DNA of 64,000 bases, from NCBI GenBank assembly GCA_916048095.2, contig OU696597.1, forward strand, positions 802,542 to 866,541, given 5' to 3'. The notes beneath the pieces are model-generated. The model saw only the letters and a list, made by a program, of their open reading frames with translations, made no database searches and had not been told where the DNA came from. Positions 1-12,067 of this stretch are shown in pieces (the stretch's first letter is position 1; the number at the start of each line of letters is the position of its first letter). The DNA is from Sacculina carcini (lineage: Eukaryota > Arthropoda > Thecostraca > Sacculinidae). A program made the translations under genes and the position numbers.

Positions 1-506
1 TTCAGAATAAGAATTTTCTTATTCTTATATTTTCCGCTGGGGAGGCTAATTAAAAAGTTGTTGTGTTTGACGAAACATTAAGAACTTAAGTCGAAATGTT
101 CGCGGTCGGCGTTATTTTTAGGGGTTGGCACATTTTTTGGAGGAAGCCCCCCCCCCCTAGCCCCCTCCTAGCGCTGCCACTGTCATCATTCAGCGTGTAG
201 ATTTGCTGAATAACACAATCAAAGTACCACACTCTACTACTGACTCGTACAATCAACTAATATTTCAGCGCGAAATATTACAGCACAAATCTCTTGACGT
301 AGTATTATATTGTCATCCTTCACGCTAAATTCTGACCAGTGGAATATTTTATTCTCATCGCTCTCTCTCACGGCGTTTATTCTCGCTCCACTTCTCTTTC
401 TTACTGTGTTTTATTCTATTTCTTATTCCGTTCTAATTATATCCACTATCACCTCATTTTCCCCTTCCAATTATTGTGTGTGTGTGTGTGTGTGTGTATT
501 TGACAG
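1..506. other. AT-rich flank, no gene seen
   Basis: No exon can be supported here. There is a short C-rich run near 150-165 and a (TG) tract at about 476-498, immediately before the acceptor of the exon that starts at 507. It is probably intron of the gene on the + strand, but upstream exons are outside the window. Confidence 0.4.
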
Positions 507-1479
507 TCGTGTGGAGAGTGTTGGCAGAGATGGCAGACGGTATATGGTTGTGATGTTGCCTGCAGACACTGGTGCTCTCATCTCAGTGGCTGTACACGCG
601 CAACAACCGCCTCATCACGCCGTAACTGCCTCTCACACACACTAGCACACTGACACACACTAACACACTGACACACACACACACTAACACGCTGACACAC
701 ACACACTAGCACACTGACACACTGCCTCACACACACTAACACGCTGACACACACACACACTAACACACTGACACACTAACACACTGACACACACACAGTA
801 ACACACTGACACACTAACACACTGACACACACACACACACACACACTAACACGCTGACACACACACACTAACACGCTGACACACTGACACACACACACAC
901 ACTAACACACTGACACACACACACACACTAACACGCTGACACACACACACACACTAACACGCTGATACACACACACACTAACACACTGACACACACACAC
1001 ACACACACACACACTAACACGCTGACACACACACACACACTAACACACTGACACACACACACACACACACACACACTAACACGCTGACACACACACACAC
1101 TAACACGCTGACACACACACACACACTAACACGCTGACACACACACACACTAACACACTGACACACACACACACACACATTAACACACTGACACACACAC
1201 ACACTAACACACTGACACACACACACACACACTAACACGCTGACACACACACACACACTAACACGCTGACACACACACACACACACTAACACACTGACAC
1301 ACTGACACACACACACGGTCCGAAGAATGTTCAATATCAAATATCTAGCTAGTATCGGCAGTAGTTACAACTTGGTTTGTTCTGTTTGTGTCTGTCATTT
1401 GATCTCAACTGTCTGCTGCCTTTTATCAGACAAACGTCAGGCGTGTTGTGTAGTTGTGTGTCAAGCTCTCTGGTATAGC

Positions 1480-1544
<65 letters not shown>

Positions 1545-1836
1545 GTGGTTGATTGTTGGTTGTCGAAGGGCGGCACCAGATGTCGCCCAATTCGACGCAG
1601 CCAACAACAACAACAGCAATGATAACGATGATGACAACACTAGCAACAGTGGCAGTCGCTCTTCTTCCTCTTCCTCCTCTTCTTCCCTCTCTAATTTCAC
1701 TCCTTCTACTGCTTGGTCGAGCGGTTCTGCCAGGCTGGTCGATTCATCAGGCAGTTGTGAGCCGCTGTGTTCGCTAGTCGATCAATTTGTCAACTGCTGT
1801 CTGCTGCATCTTTGGTCCACACTTTGTCGCAGGTAA
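507..1836 (+). CDS. Unrecognised gene, two 3' exons (partial)
   Basis: I do not recognise this protein. Exon a (507-621) follows a TG tract and the acceptor TTTGACAG. It is open in one frame ([18 protein letters not shown]...) and ends at GCC|GTAACT in phase 0. Exon b (1546-1836) follows (TG)n and GTTAG, is in phase 0, and continues the frame: about 95 residues with an Asn/Asp/Ser-rich low-complexity stretch and a Cys-containing tail, ending in TAA. An AATAAA lies at 1849-1854. The intron between them is almost wholly CA repeat. Doubts: the end of exon b reads CGCAG|GTAATT, so it could be a donor rather than a stop, and exon b is open in a second frame over part of its length. Upstream exons must lie left of the window. 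Confidence 0.35.
650..1316. repeat. Compound (CA)n / CTAACACRCTGA minisatellite
   Basis: About 670 bp of (CA)n blocks interrupted at intervals by CTAACACACTGA or CTAACACGCTGA. It fills the intron between the two exons of the left-edge gene. Confidence 0.9.
1482..1542. repeat. (GT)n microsatellite before a splice acceptor
   Basis: About 30 uninterrupted GT units ending directly in TTAG, the acceptor proposed for the exon starting at 1546. Confidence 0.9.
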
Positions 1837-2398
1837 TTTAGCAACGCCAATAAATTTATATAGATGGCGCGTGTGTGTGATTTTTATTGTTTTCTCACTC
1901 GAAAAAACTATAGAGGGCGTTTGGGTATTTCTGTTTTTTCAAGCTGGAAGATAACTATAGATGTCTCTCGTATGATTTTAGCGTTACATTAAGATCGAAA
2001 GACGCTGACATATAGATGACGCTGTCGTTTTGGTAATTGTGTAATTTCACAGATGAACGGCTTGAAACTATAGATGTCGATGGTGCAGCTTCATTGTCAG
2101 ATATACGGGTTCATCAATGTTGTCAATGTTTATGCGTGTATTTCTACTGGAAATGTATTTTTGTAATTGTAGCTGCTGATGAAGTATTTTTGTGAAATTG
2201 CTTTTTTTGCTGTTGTTTGTACAACTGATATCTACGCTTACACGCTATTATACAGGGTCATTTTCATATATTTGTGAGTTTATTAGCGTTTTTTTGTTTT
2301 GAATGCATGTATCGTTCGTTTGTTGTATAATATAGAAAGCAAACTTGTCTCGAGATTTTTATTTTTGTGATGTCATAAAAATATTACACAAACTTACG
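1837..2398. other. Intergenic, spaced TATAGATG motifs, no gene
   Basis: No exon seen. Variants of YTATAGATGNCG recur five times (near 1858, 1909, 1955, 2010 and 2069) at 46-59 bp spacing. The rest is AT-rich. Confidence 0.5.
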
Positions 2399-2760
2399 TA
2401 TTGTAATATCTTGTATTATTATTGTTATTAATTACACAGGTAAATACAGTAGCATGGGGGAAGAGTGTAGCAAGTGTAGCAGAAGAGTGTAGCAAGTGCA
2501 CTATTACCACCCTTTGTGCGGTGACCTCATGTGTACTGGAAGCTAACCAAACAGATGTATAGATAAACAGAGATATAAATTAAACAATTCTAGAAAGAAA
2601 GAGTATGTACTGGAAGGTAACCAAGAGATGCAGAGAGAGAGTTTGAAAAGTAAAGAATTATAGAGAAAAAGAGAGTTCGAAAACAAAATAACAAACAAAT
2701 AACAATATACAATGTATATGAATATATGAGAATAAATAAAAATAGAAAGAAGTAAATAAA
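2399..2760 (-). mobile_element. Interspersed repeat R1, copy 1 (SINE/LINE 3' tail)
   Basis: Family shared with copies at 15308, 41722 and 43741. Read on the minus strand it ends in CTGTATTTACCTGTGTAAT followed by an (AAT)n-type tail, a typical 3' end of non-LTR elements or the SINEs they move. The shared core includes TAGCATGGGGGAAGAGTG and GTGTACTGGAAGCTAACC. Confidence 0.7.
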
Positions 2761-2867
2761 CAATAGGTAAATATAAATATGATTCCATAAATAACAATTA
2801 TCCAAATCATTTTTTTGCTCATTCGATTAATAAGTTATTATCCCGCATGCCTCGGTTATTAAGTTTA

Positions 2868-4625
2868 TCATTGTTGGTTGATGGGAATATAAGTGTGTTG
2901 TGATGGGTATTCTTCTGATAATTCTGTTTCATCTAGCAATTCTGCTGATGATAGTGATGGCAGAAATTCTGCAATACCGTGCACTTGGTCTTCAAGTACT
3001 TCCACCTCTATCCAAAATATGTCGTATTTCACAACAATGGCCGCCCTATAGACAAACAAACACGAAAACAAAAGTGTTAACTGTTTTTCTTGAGGTTTTA
3101 TTTATTTATGTTAACTTAGGCCCGGTTTTGTTTCGTTAATTACTGTTTTCACCGTGTAGGGGGCGTTGTAATCTGTTTTCTCATGTTGTTGCCATGACAA
3201 CAGTTTGCTATTAGTTCTGCTTGATTATATCAACTCAGCTCTCAGATCATCTGCTGCTCAGTTCGAGATAGCGTTAAAGAGAGAAAGAGAGAATCGAAGA
3301 GATGAAGAGATTTGAGTAGAGCCGTAGCAACCGCCCGCGCCCCCGAATGTTGAGGGGCCTGTTGTATGTATAGCCTTTACCTTTTTGCTCAGATGTTTTC
3401 ACCTGAGCTTGTATTATGTAATTATGTCTAATAAATACATTCATTATTTGGTGATTTATTTATAATGGGGCCCCAAGTGTTGCCTTCGGGGGGGGGGGGG
3501 GCATAATTCCTCGCAACCGCTCTGGATTTGAGAGATTTGAGAGAGAGAGAGATGGCTGGAGCACTGACACAATGCGTACATCTTCCTGGCCGCTCCACGT
3601 GACAGTGACTGTTTGTTTTGGCTGACTGTCTGAGTGAGTAACAGCTGCACATTCAGGCAGGTGTTTCAGTCCCTGTTCAGGTAGCCAGTGCCCCAGACGA
3701 CTGGCAGGAGAATCGTCCTGTCTCCGCCGAGCTTCCAGCAAAAATCCCCGGAAATATGTGTGATCAATGTCCTCTATACTCACTGTACACCAACACACAC
3801 ACACACACAGAGAGATGAGTGGATAAGTGAATGAATGTAAAACTGAACGCAATGTTGAAAATGGTGTTTGTATGCCTATAAAGTCTTTGTTATTTCAAAA
3901 TGTATAAAATCATTGTTTAATAATTTGAAGCGAGTCATGAAAATTGATATATATTGAATAATGTATGTCTGAATAAAGTTCCAATCTTAAAGGAGTGTAG
4001 CCCGGTTATAAGAGAACCTCGGTTATAAGAGAACCTGGGTTATAAGAGAACCTCGGTTATAAGAGAACCCCGGTTATAAGAGAACCTCGGTTATAAGAGA
4101 GCCTCGGTTATAAGAGAGCCTCGGTTATAAGAGAACCTCGGTTATAAGAGAACCTCGGTTATAAGAGAACCTCGGTTATAAGAGAACCTCGGTTATAAGA
4201 GAACCTCGGTTATAAGAGAACCTCGGTTATAAGAGAACCTCGGTTATAAGAGAGTGTTTCTTCCTGCCCGTCTTTCATATACTTTACGTGTAATTTCCAC
4301 CTGGGAGAGATTTTATCTACACTCCCGACACAACTCTCTTATATCACGGCTACACTGTATAGTCTATGCTGCCATAATCAAGCAATTCAAATGACTAGAT
4401 TAATCCTCACAGAACCTAGACGAAACGCATAAAGTAGGCACCTTTCACAAGTCCTGCTGTAGTTTGCCGCTTCACGATGAACGGCAGTTGATAATTGTGC
4501 TGAGGTCTTCTGCCGTAATGTAGCCATCTGTCTGAGTGACGCACACAGGATTCTGCTGGGGCTCCACTGGAAAATGCCTCGGTTATAGGCAGTAGTGCAT
4601 GAAGTAGCCAGTACCAGACCATCAT
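2868..4625 (-). CDS. Secreted Reeler-domain protein (defense-protein-like), 3 exons
   Basis: A complete small gene of 191 codons. Exons in sense order: 4625-4442 (starts at the first of two ATGs), 3782-3569 and 3045-2868 (TGA). The joins are phase 1 (AAAG|GTGCCT) and phase 2 (ATTGT|GTCAGT). Residues 1-17 form a signal peptide. FSSGAPAESC follows, the usual start of a Reeler domain. The core has FRGFLLEAR, then CAAVTHSDS, TVTVTWSG, and across the last junction AIVVKYDIFW, matching the F-x-G-F-L, TH-S, V-x-W and FW landmarks of the family. The tail of about 40 residues is acidic and Ser-rich. Single Reeler-domain secreted proteins such as insect l(2)34Fc/noduler are haemolymph proteins linked to immunity; that role is inferred from family only. 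The acceptor of exon 2 follows a sense-strand TG tract. Intron 1 carries a MITE and a minisatellite. Confidence 0.85.
3994..4360. mobile_element. Tigger/pogo-like MITE expanded by a minisatellite
   Basis: The left end reads GTGTAGCCCGGTTATAAGAGA and the right end reads CTCTTATATCACGGCTACAC, forming imperfect terminal inverted repeats. The interior (CTGCCCGTCTT, ACTTTACGTGTAATTT, CGACACAACTC) is shared in inverted orientation with the shorter element at 6615-6755. It lies in intron 1 of the Reeler gene. Confidence 0.7.
4008..4252. repeat. 17-bp minisatellite derived from MITE terminus
   Basis: About 14 near-identical units of CGGTTATAAGAGAACCT. The unit matches the inner part of the terminal inverted repeat of the surrounding MITE. 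Confidence 0.9.
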
Positions 4626-5308
4626 ATTTTCTCTCTGTGTTGCTTTGTCAACTAGACAGCACAAGACATACAGATCTCTATTAGGACAACATTTATCAAG
4701 TGTGCTAATCCACACAAAAGCTCTGCTTATCATGGTGTGAATACTACATAAATATATACACGTTCATACATGAATTTACATCAATAAATTCACGGATTTG
4801 GCTGAAAATACATTTCATGAACGTCTTGAAATATTATCCATTTTTAGAATGCTTCTACTAAAAATTATAAACAGACAAACACACTAGAAATACAAATTTG
4901 ACAAACTAAAGAAACACCACTGAATGTCACTAAATGTATTTTAATTTATTTTACCTCTCGTTAAACCACACTCTAGTAAAATATTAGTTTATTGTACTCA
5001 CTAGTTTTGTTCTGATCTTGAATATCTGAGCTTGAATGTCATTCAAAATGGTCCACGTTTAATTATTCAGTATAGCCAATTTCTCTTATCGCTAAGACAA
5101 CATGGGCTCTTGGTGGCGAAAAATTCGTCACTTAGGAGCCAACTTAAGAGCTTCACTTGACTGTTGACTTCAGTGACTGATGCTAGTGACTTGTGAGCAA
5201 AAGTGAAGGGTGACTACATGTAGACCTGCTGTAAAAACTGGACCGTGCAAAAACACCCAAACACTACACCATACAGACAGACAGACAGACAGACAGATTT
5301 ATGCAATG

Positions 5309-5339
<31 letters not shown>

Positions 5340-5955
5340 TGTGTTGTCAGTTCTGAGTTCGCTAATTCACCAATTTATTCATCAAGTTATACGGATGTGC
5401 ATCTTGATCATCAACAGACAACACACACACACAGACAGAGAGAAGAGTTATCATATTAGAGAAAATAACATTGTGTGTGTATGTGTGTGTGTGTGCAAGT
5501 GAAATAGGCAGTGAAAGAGAACATTCATTGCCAGAATTGATAATAAAATAAATCAACATAAATCATAAGAAATATTGCAGCCTTTGGATCGAATTTGTTA
5601 TTTTTGTTAGAAAAATATTGGTCGATTTTCTGTGTTGAATCCGGTTACCTATGGCTTTAACATAATTTCTCTCTACGTATTTAAAACTTCTTTTTTTCAT
5701 AAAGTCGAAAATAATTTTGGCGTTTTTCTAGCTGGACATTGTCCTTTAACTAGTAGATATTATCTCAAAAGAAACAAAGAACGCTCGAGCCAATATGACG
5801 TGGGCGCTTCCATTTTCCATGGTCTTATAACCGGCACACATGAGGGCCACTTGTTCTCGCAATTAGCAAGATCATCGTCCCCGGCGGTCCTTTACTGCAG
5901 CCACCGTTATCATCGTGAGCGACGCCAAATAGTTGGCTGAACTCCAGCAGTCAAC

Positions 5956-6020
<65 letters not shown>

Positions 6021-6130
6021 AGTGTGGCAGTGTCAGTGAGTGTCAGTTGTGGTGCGACTCTGTCACAGGCAGAATGGCGGCTGACCCGACCTGATCTTCA
6101 TCACCCGCACCACACCAGGTCGCGTGGAAC
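4626..6130. other. Intergenic between Reeler and EGF-like genes
   Basis: Divergent upstream region of the minus-strand Reeler gene and the plus-strand EGF-like gene. It contains a (GT) tract at 5311-5338, (CA)/(TG) tracts near 5419 and 5473, and a 60-bp (GT)n block at about 5958-6018, which would sit in the promoter or 5' leader of the EGF-like gene. No exon was recognised. Confidence 0.45.
5958..6018. repeat. (GT)n microsatellite upstream of EGF-like gene
   Basis: About 30 GT units ending about 115 bp before the start codon at 6131. Confidence 0.9.
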
Positions 6131-9105
6131 ATGATGGCCGTGGGTCTAGTGGCGAGGTCCAGTAGGCTGCTCATCTATATTCTGCTCCTACTGGCTTGTG
6201 ACAGTGCGTGGGTGGTGTCGGCTGTTCCACGAGTCACGCGCAGCTCGACAGGTAAAATTGGACAATCACAATTCGCTTCTCTTTCGCAGGCACCGAATTC
6301 AAGGATTATCTAACAAACTGGATATAATTGTGTCCACCGCACTGTAACACATAAGAGATAAATTTTACATAAAAATTAAACTTATTTTAGTGTGTTAATA
6401 TCTTATGAACAGATATAATAAAATTTTGATAGAATTATTCGTTATTGTGACTGGTTCAAAACGAAGCGATTCTGTAAGAAGATTGAGACATTCCACATTT
6501 CATTATCATTTGAGTTTGAGACTCCTAGTGTATATTGTGATTATCAATAGGGTTTCGTTACGAGACAAATTTTGTCGTTTTAATTGAAATCTGTTGGCTA
6601 CGTTTACAGTACGTTACAGTTCAGCCTGGATATAAGAGAGAGTTGTGTCGGTGAGAGGAGAAATAGTCTCTGCTATATCCAAGGGGAAAATTACACGTAA
6701 AGTATATAGAAGACGGGCCTAAAAAAATACTTTCTTATAACCGGGATACAGTGTATATGTATAAACTGTGCTCACTTGCCTCACATGCTTGTTTTTTACT
6801 GTGGCAGTTCAAATCGAAGATCCGTGCGAGACAAACGCTAATTGTTCGCACATCGACCAGGCCATATGCGACCAAACTACGTCCACGTGTACGTGCACAA
6901 GTAGCCACCCCATCCCTGACAACAACCGCTGCTTGACAGGTCACTGACACTGACACTGGCACACTGACACTGACACACATTGGCACACATTAGCACACAC
7001 CAACACAAACACACTAATACAAACACACTAATACAAACACACACACACACACCTGGGGCATCCCTGGACGTCTTCATCAAGCTCCTGGGCGGGAGAATGA
7101 GTGAACGTTCAGGGGAGCCGCGAGAGACTTAGGCCTGGCTTCGGCAGCGAATAAGCCTGTCCGTCATTCGTGGCAACGCCGCCTCCATTGTTTTATAGGA
7201 GTATTGTGAATATGTGTACACGTTTGTAAGTATATTTGCTTGCAGTAAAAACACTAAAAAACACTAACACACATTAACACACACTAACACACATTGACAT
7301 ACATTGACACACTGACACACACACACACACATACACACATACTAACACACACACGCACTAACACACATACTGACACACACACACACACCAACACACACAC
7401 AGTGACACACTGACACATACACACTGATACGTACCTTTAAGTACGAACAATGAACACACAATGCATGTGTTGGGTAGAAATAGCAAGTCAATATTTCGTG
7501 TTGATAATTGTCTGTTGGTGTAAAGCCCCAGCTTCCTCTAGTCTAAGTGTCGACAACTCAAAATGATCAAAGAGACATATTCTACCAAATATCCAAAGAC
7601 AAGTATGTCAGGAGCCGGAAAAAATCAAAAGCCTCATATAAAAGTTTTATAATGAAGGCAACACGAGCTGTATGTATCTATATTAGCCTACTATCAAAAT
7701 GACTAAGTTGGCTACAAACAAATAATGAACCAAAACATATATATTTCCCTCCTCCATCATTTTCAATTTTCAAACATTTTTGAGGCAGCTCCAGGAAGCC
7801 ATTAGATGGTGCTAAAGATAAGTCTTTTGCCGACCGCTATTCTAACCTGAAAATGGAAGATTGTGAAATTAGTGAGTTTTTATTAAATCTATTTATATTA
7901 ATTCAATAAAAAACATCATATAATCAAATTGATATGATTTCCAACTGTATACCAAAATACTTTTGAATTCACTTTTAGCAGAAGTGCAAAAATATACACT
8001 ACACTAAAAGTTATAATTAAATTTTCCCCGTCATATTTGCATTGCATTTATAAAGTCTTTCACTTGAATAATTTTCATTCTGTGTGTGTGTGTGTGTATG
8101 TGTGTGTATGTTAGCGGTCGACATATCTGGCGCATGTGAGGCCAGTGTGCAGTGTCGTCCCCGCGTCACAAACGCCCAGTGTAGTGACGGAACTTGTACA
8201 TGTCTTCAACACCACTATCTTCATACCTACGCAGATGGCCTAGCCACATGCCTGCCTACGTCAGAACACAGTCAGTAACAACGAGTAATAATGAGTAACA
8301 ACGAGTAATAATGAGTAACAACGAGTAATAATGAGTAATAATGAGTAATAATGAGTAACAATTGGTAATAGTTGGTAATACTCAGTAATATCGAGAAACA
8401 ATAAGTAAGTGTTAGTAATACTTAGTAATAGTGAGTAACAATGAGTAGCAGTGAGTAATAGTAAATAACAGTGTGTTACATTGAGTAACATTAAGTTACA
8501 GTTAATATCAGCGATTAACAGTGGGTAACAATGAGTAACAGTGTGTTAGTCATCGCCTGGCGTGTCTGGTGCAGATGTTTCATTAATATATTAATAATTA
8601 ATTTGTCGGTGACAAATTAGCCATCACAATATATCATTCATCCATTGTTTCTGATCAATCACTGAATATTAATAAACGTTGATTTATCGTTCATTATTTG
8701 CGGAAACGTCATCTTTCATTATCGCAAATATATGATGCATACATAATTTAATATAACAGAATTAATTAGCTTAAAAAATAAGGTATGAAAAAATACATCA
8801 AACCTAAAATAGTATATCAAAAATATTAAGTTTTATGACAAATACTTACTAAGTCAACCAAAAACACAGTTTGGGAAAATCATGATTAAATTCACAAAAC
8901 TTATTACTATTTTCAAATTCGTTTTTATTGAGCGCGTAACCGTGGCAATAGCGGTGTTACAAACAGTAAACATATAATTTCCCGCCGCTGTGTATGTATG
9001 TGTCTGTCTGTCTGCCCAAAATACACCCCAGTCACGACACACTACACATTTACCTAACGTATCGTATATGAATTTCGTGCTGTATACCCGTAATTTGTGT
9101 ATGTA

Positions 9106-9156
<51 letters not shown>

Positions 9157-11218
9157 TTGGTGTTTCAATAAAACATAGGGTGTACATGCAACTTTTGTCA
9201 ATACAAAGATATTGACACAAATAATAGGAAAAAGCAGAATGATGTTTTTTATTGTTAAACAAATTTATAGGTCTATAGAAAAATAAATTATTTGCCTTTG
9301 ATATGTGGATTTAATCTTTTGAAATTCAGCTTGCAAAAGTTCTTCTGTAGCCTAACAGTTTCTCTCTCTCTATTGTCGCCTGCAAACACGTATGTTGCAG
9401 CGTGAGAAAATGACACAAACACGACTCACACATCAGTGCTGGTGTTAGCGTAGTCACATACATCTTCCACTTCCGATTGACACACACACACATACACACA
9501 CATACAAAAATGTGTCACCAAAAGAGCTGCAGGCGGAGATAAAAGCGATTCTCTCGTCTCGCCTCGCTTTCATGACGAATGCTAGCATTTTTCATCTCTT
9601 AGCTGACTCTATAATCGGCCACCGTTTCCCGTCGCCTACGAGTCGAGTCCATATCTTCAATGGGAAATTCTGCACGTTGCACACGCCTTCACAACCAAGC
9701 GCACACACAAACACACAGACACACAAACACACACACAGGCGCGATAGTCTAGTAATATCGAGGCTGGTCGACATCAAACGCAGATGTTGCATCTGTTGAA
9801 GCGATGTTGCAGCGATGTTGATCTTGTCAGTGACGGCAGCTGCTCATGTGACGATTGAAGAAAAGAGAAGAGAATTAATCAGCTGAGTGAGTGTGTCTTG
9901 TAGCAACAGCCTGACACAAACTGTGACAAAAACATGAGGACATGATAGCTATAAGCTGACTTCGAACCATTTTCGTTGAGAGCGTAGGAAAGGTCAGTCT
10001 TATGCGTCTCAGAATTTCATCTACGCCGATGTCAACAAATATATTGTCTCATATACATAGATTGTGGATTGGATGTGAACTGATCTATTACAAGTTGATA
10101 GGCAAAGTTGGATAGACTGGCTTGTTCATTTGATCAATGTTGTCGAGCCTTAACCATTGTTCTAGAAGTTCAGTGTGTCTTTCCTAATATTATTAATTTT
10201 CTCTCTGTCTGTCTGTGTGTCTGTTGATGATCCAGATGCATGACGAGTTCAATAATACAAATTATAGCGTTCATACACTGCCATATATATACATATATAT
10301 AATGATCTGTATATAAGCATCCACTTGGAAAGAAAATGAACATCAGTTATAATGTATTGTTGAAGTGGAAATATTAATGGGCCATTAATCATTTCACGCC
10401 GGGCACATAGCAGATGGCTTTACTGCTCTAAATGATTTATCGGCAATTTTCCACGCTGTGCCGCAAAAAATTTACTCTACTCAGCAGCACGAGATTGGCA
10501 AAGAAATTGGCGAATTTTCTACTGAAATTGAAACAATTTTCTACAGAACTTACTGCAGAACTTGGAAAAAAATCTGTTCAAGGGATAATTAACTACTCCC
10601 ACATAGGATAAGCTTTCTATCATCCATAACTGCGTTTTATATTGGATCCTTATTTAAGGCTGCTCAAGTGACAGCTGCTACACGGGAAGAAGTCGAAGCT
10701 TATGAACACACACAGGTGTGTCCCGTGCAGCTCGCTGCCACCGCAGAACCAACCCTCTCCACGCTATGACGCCACAAGGACGGAAGACGTATTAGAGAGG
10801 GTCACCTCCCCAGAATGCATGACACAACACATGACTGATATCTGGTACCATCATTTACTGCTGGGTGGACAGGGGCTGTTGGATTATAGAATTCTCCCAA
10901 TTAAATTCTCCTCCTGCGGGGTTTGAACCAGGGATCTCCCGCTTGTGAGGCGGGTGTTCCACCACTACACCACGGAGTTCAACAAATAATTATTCTTGTT
11001 ATACATGGGTTTTGATCGCTTTGGTGTGTGTGACTAACTTGAGCGTTCTATTGAGCAAGTATATTGTGGTTGTAAATCATCGCAATTGCATGCGCGTGCG
11101 CACTCAGGTGCCAACAGAAACCGAGTGCCAGTTGATCCGGTCATGATGATCATCTTAGCTTCTCTCATTCTCATGTTCATCATCATCTGTGCCGTTCTCC
11201 GCATCTTCAGCAAGTCAG

Positions 11219-11317
<99 letters not shown>

Positions 11318-12003
11318 AGAGACACATACGCAATTTTATTTGTCGCTAAATTACAATGCCTTTAGTTGCATAATTGATAGCTTATTCGATGCTATAGATA
11401 TTCGATGGTTATGTACGGTAAGCTATACTTCTTAACCGTACCTGTTCTCAACTGTACTGTACTGTTATTCCTTCTGTTTTCTGTCTTTTCTTCAGTTCTT
11501 GTGTTGTGCTTTATACAACGAGTTTTCTTCAGTTAATAGCTGTGTGTCCCCTTCCTTCCTTCATCTGTCTCTACCCAGTCTTATGTCTACTGGTTTTGTC
11601 CTCATCGTCATATGCTTGTATATATTGATCACGTGTGTGTGTGTGTGTGTGTGTGTGTTGTTGGTTGGTTGATTGGTGGGTTATGCGACAAAGAGCACGA
11701 TTCAGACAGAACCGCACCATCCTCAATTCGGCCAATGCTCGTCTCATGAACACCAACCTGTTCAAACAGCCAAACTCGGCCAACAGACGCCGACCGAGCA
11801 TAGCGGTCGAGCGACGACGATCACAAGCACCCAGCCAGATCTCAGCTGTGGAACTGCCCGCCAACCCCGTCCTAGTTACTCCCGCCGTTGAGCAGGGTGG
11901 AGGTGCTGGGCAGTCAACTCGACGAGTCAGCACCACAGCAGAAGTAACCGTGGAAAAACACACGACTACAGCGACGGAACAGGTGATAATGTCCTACACA
12001 TAG
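6131..12003 (+). CDS. Type I membrane protein with two EGF-like modules, 5 exons
   Basis: Predicted 274 residues. Exons: 6131-6251, 6808-6939, 8115-8270, 11108-11213, 11694-12003 (TAG), with phases 1, 1, 1, 2. Residues 1-31 form a signal peptide (LLIYILLLLACDSAWVVSA). Exon 2 is one EGF-like module with Cys 47, 53, 61, 68, 70 and 82 (C-x5-C-x7-C-x6-C-x-C-x11-C). Exon 3 is a second with Cys 92, 98, 107, 112, 114 and 130. Exon 4 encodes a membrane span (about 149-167, MMIILASLILMFIIICAV). Exon 5 is a cytoplasmic tail of about 100 residues beginning KARFRQNRTILNSANARLM, a juxtamembrane motif I associate with arthropod EB/EGF membrane proteins. One exon per module fits the family. A ligand or function cannot be named. 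The exon 3-4 join is ambiguous: GTCAGT with CAG|GTGCC, or GTAACA with CAG|AAACC; both keep frame. Confidence 0.75.
6615..6755. mobile_element. Tigger/pogo-like MITE (~140 bp)
   Basis: Starts TACAGTTCAGCCTGGATATA and ends CTTATAACCGGGATACAGTGTA, inverted repeats flanked by TA. It lies in intron 1 of the EGF-like gene and is related in inverted orientation to the element at 3994-4360. Confidence 0.75.
6940..7430. repeat. CA-rich compound repeats in EGF-gene intron 2
   Basis: (CACTGA), (CA) and TAACACACAT blocks at 6942-7055 and 7255-7430, beginning immediately after the exon 2 donor at 6940. The remainder of the intron up to 8080 is AT-rich and holds nothing recognisable. Confidence 0.8.
8271..8550 (+). 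repeat. 10-bp minisatellite directly after exon 3 donor
   Basis: About 27 units of a 10-bp repeat, consensus RTGAGTAAYA, starting at the splice donor of EGF-gene exon 3. Almost every unit contains GTAAY. Confidence 0.9.
9090..9155. repeat. (GT)n microsatellite, intron 3 of EGF-like gene
   Basis: GT tract within an otherwise AT-rich intron (8551-10640). I see no exon in that stretch. Confidence 0.8.
10660..10982 (-). mobile_element. tRNA-Val-derived SINE, copy 1
   Basis: On the minus strand the element begins with a tRNA-like head: GTGGTGTAGTGG (A box), an anticodon stem CCCGC/GCGGG with loop CTCACAA (anticodon CAC, valine), and GGTTCAAACC (B box). A body of about 250 bp follows, ending GCAGCTGTCACTTGAGC. 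Copies lie at 22183-22498 and 39950-40425. It is in intron 3 of the EGF-like gene. Confidence 0.85.
11221..11313. repeat. (CA)46 microsatellite after exon 4 donor
   Basis: Long perfect CA run starting 8 bp after the donor of the transmembrane exon. Confidence 0.95.
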
Positions 12004-12067
12004 AAACACCTGCGATCTTGTCATTTTTAACTCTGCTTTTGGCATCGCTTAAACATCATCATTAATC

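Noticed and set aside
4008..4252. CRISPR-like array
   Set aside because: Direct tandem repeats without unique spacers, in a eukaryotic intron, derived from a transposon end.
10919..10982. tRNA-Val gene (also at 22437-22500 and 39957-40022)
   Set aside because: Each is the head of a SINE with mismatched stems and a common 250-bp body, not a stand-alone tRNA gene.
11673..11891. Alternative frame for the last exon of the EGF-like gene
   Set aside because: It would end early and lacks the ARFRQNRTI juxtamembrane motif; the chosen frame joins exon 4 in phase.
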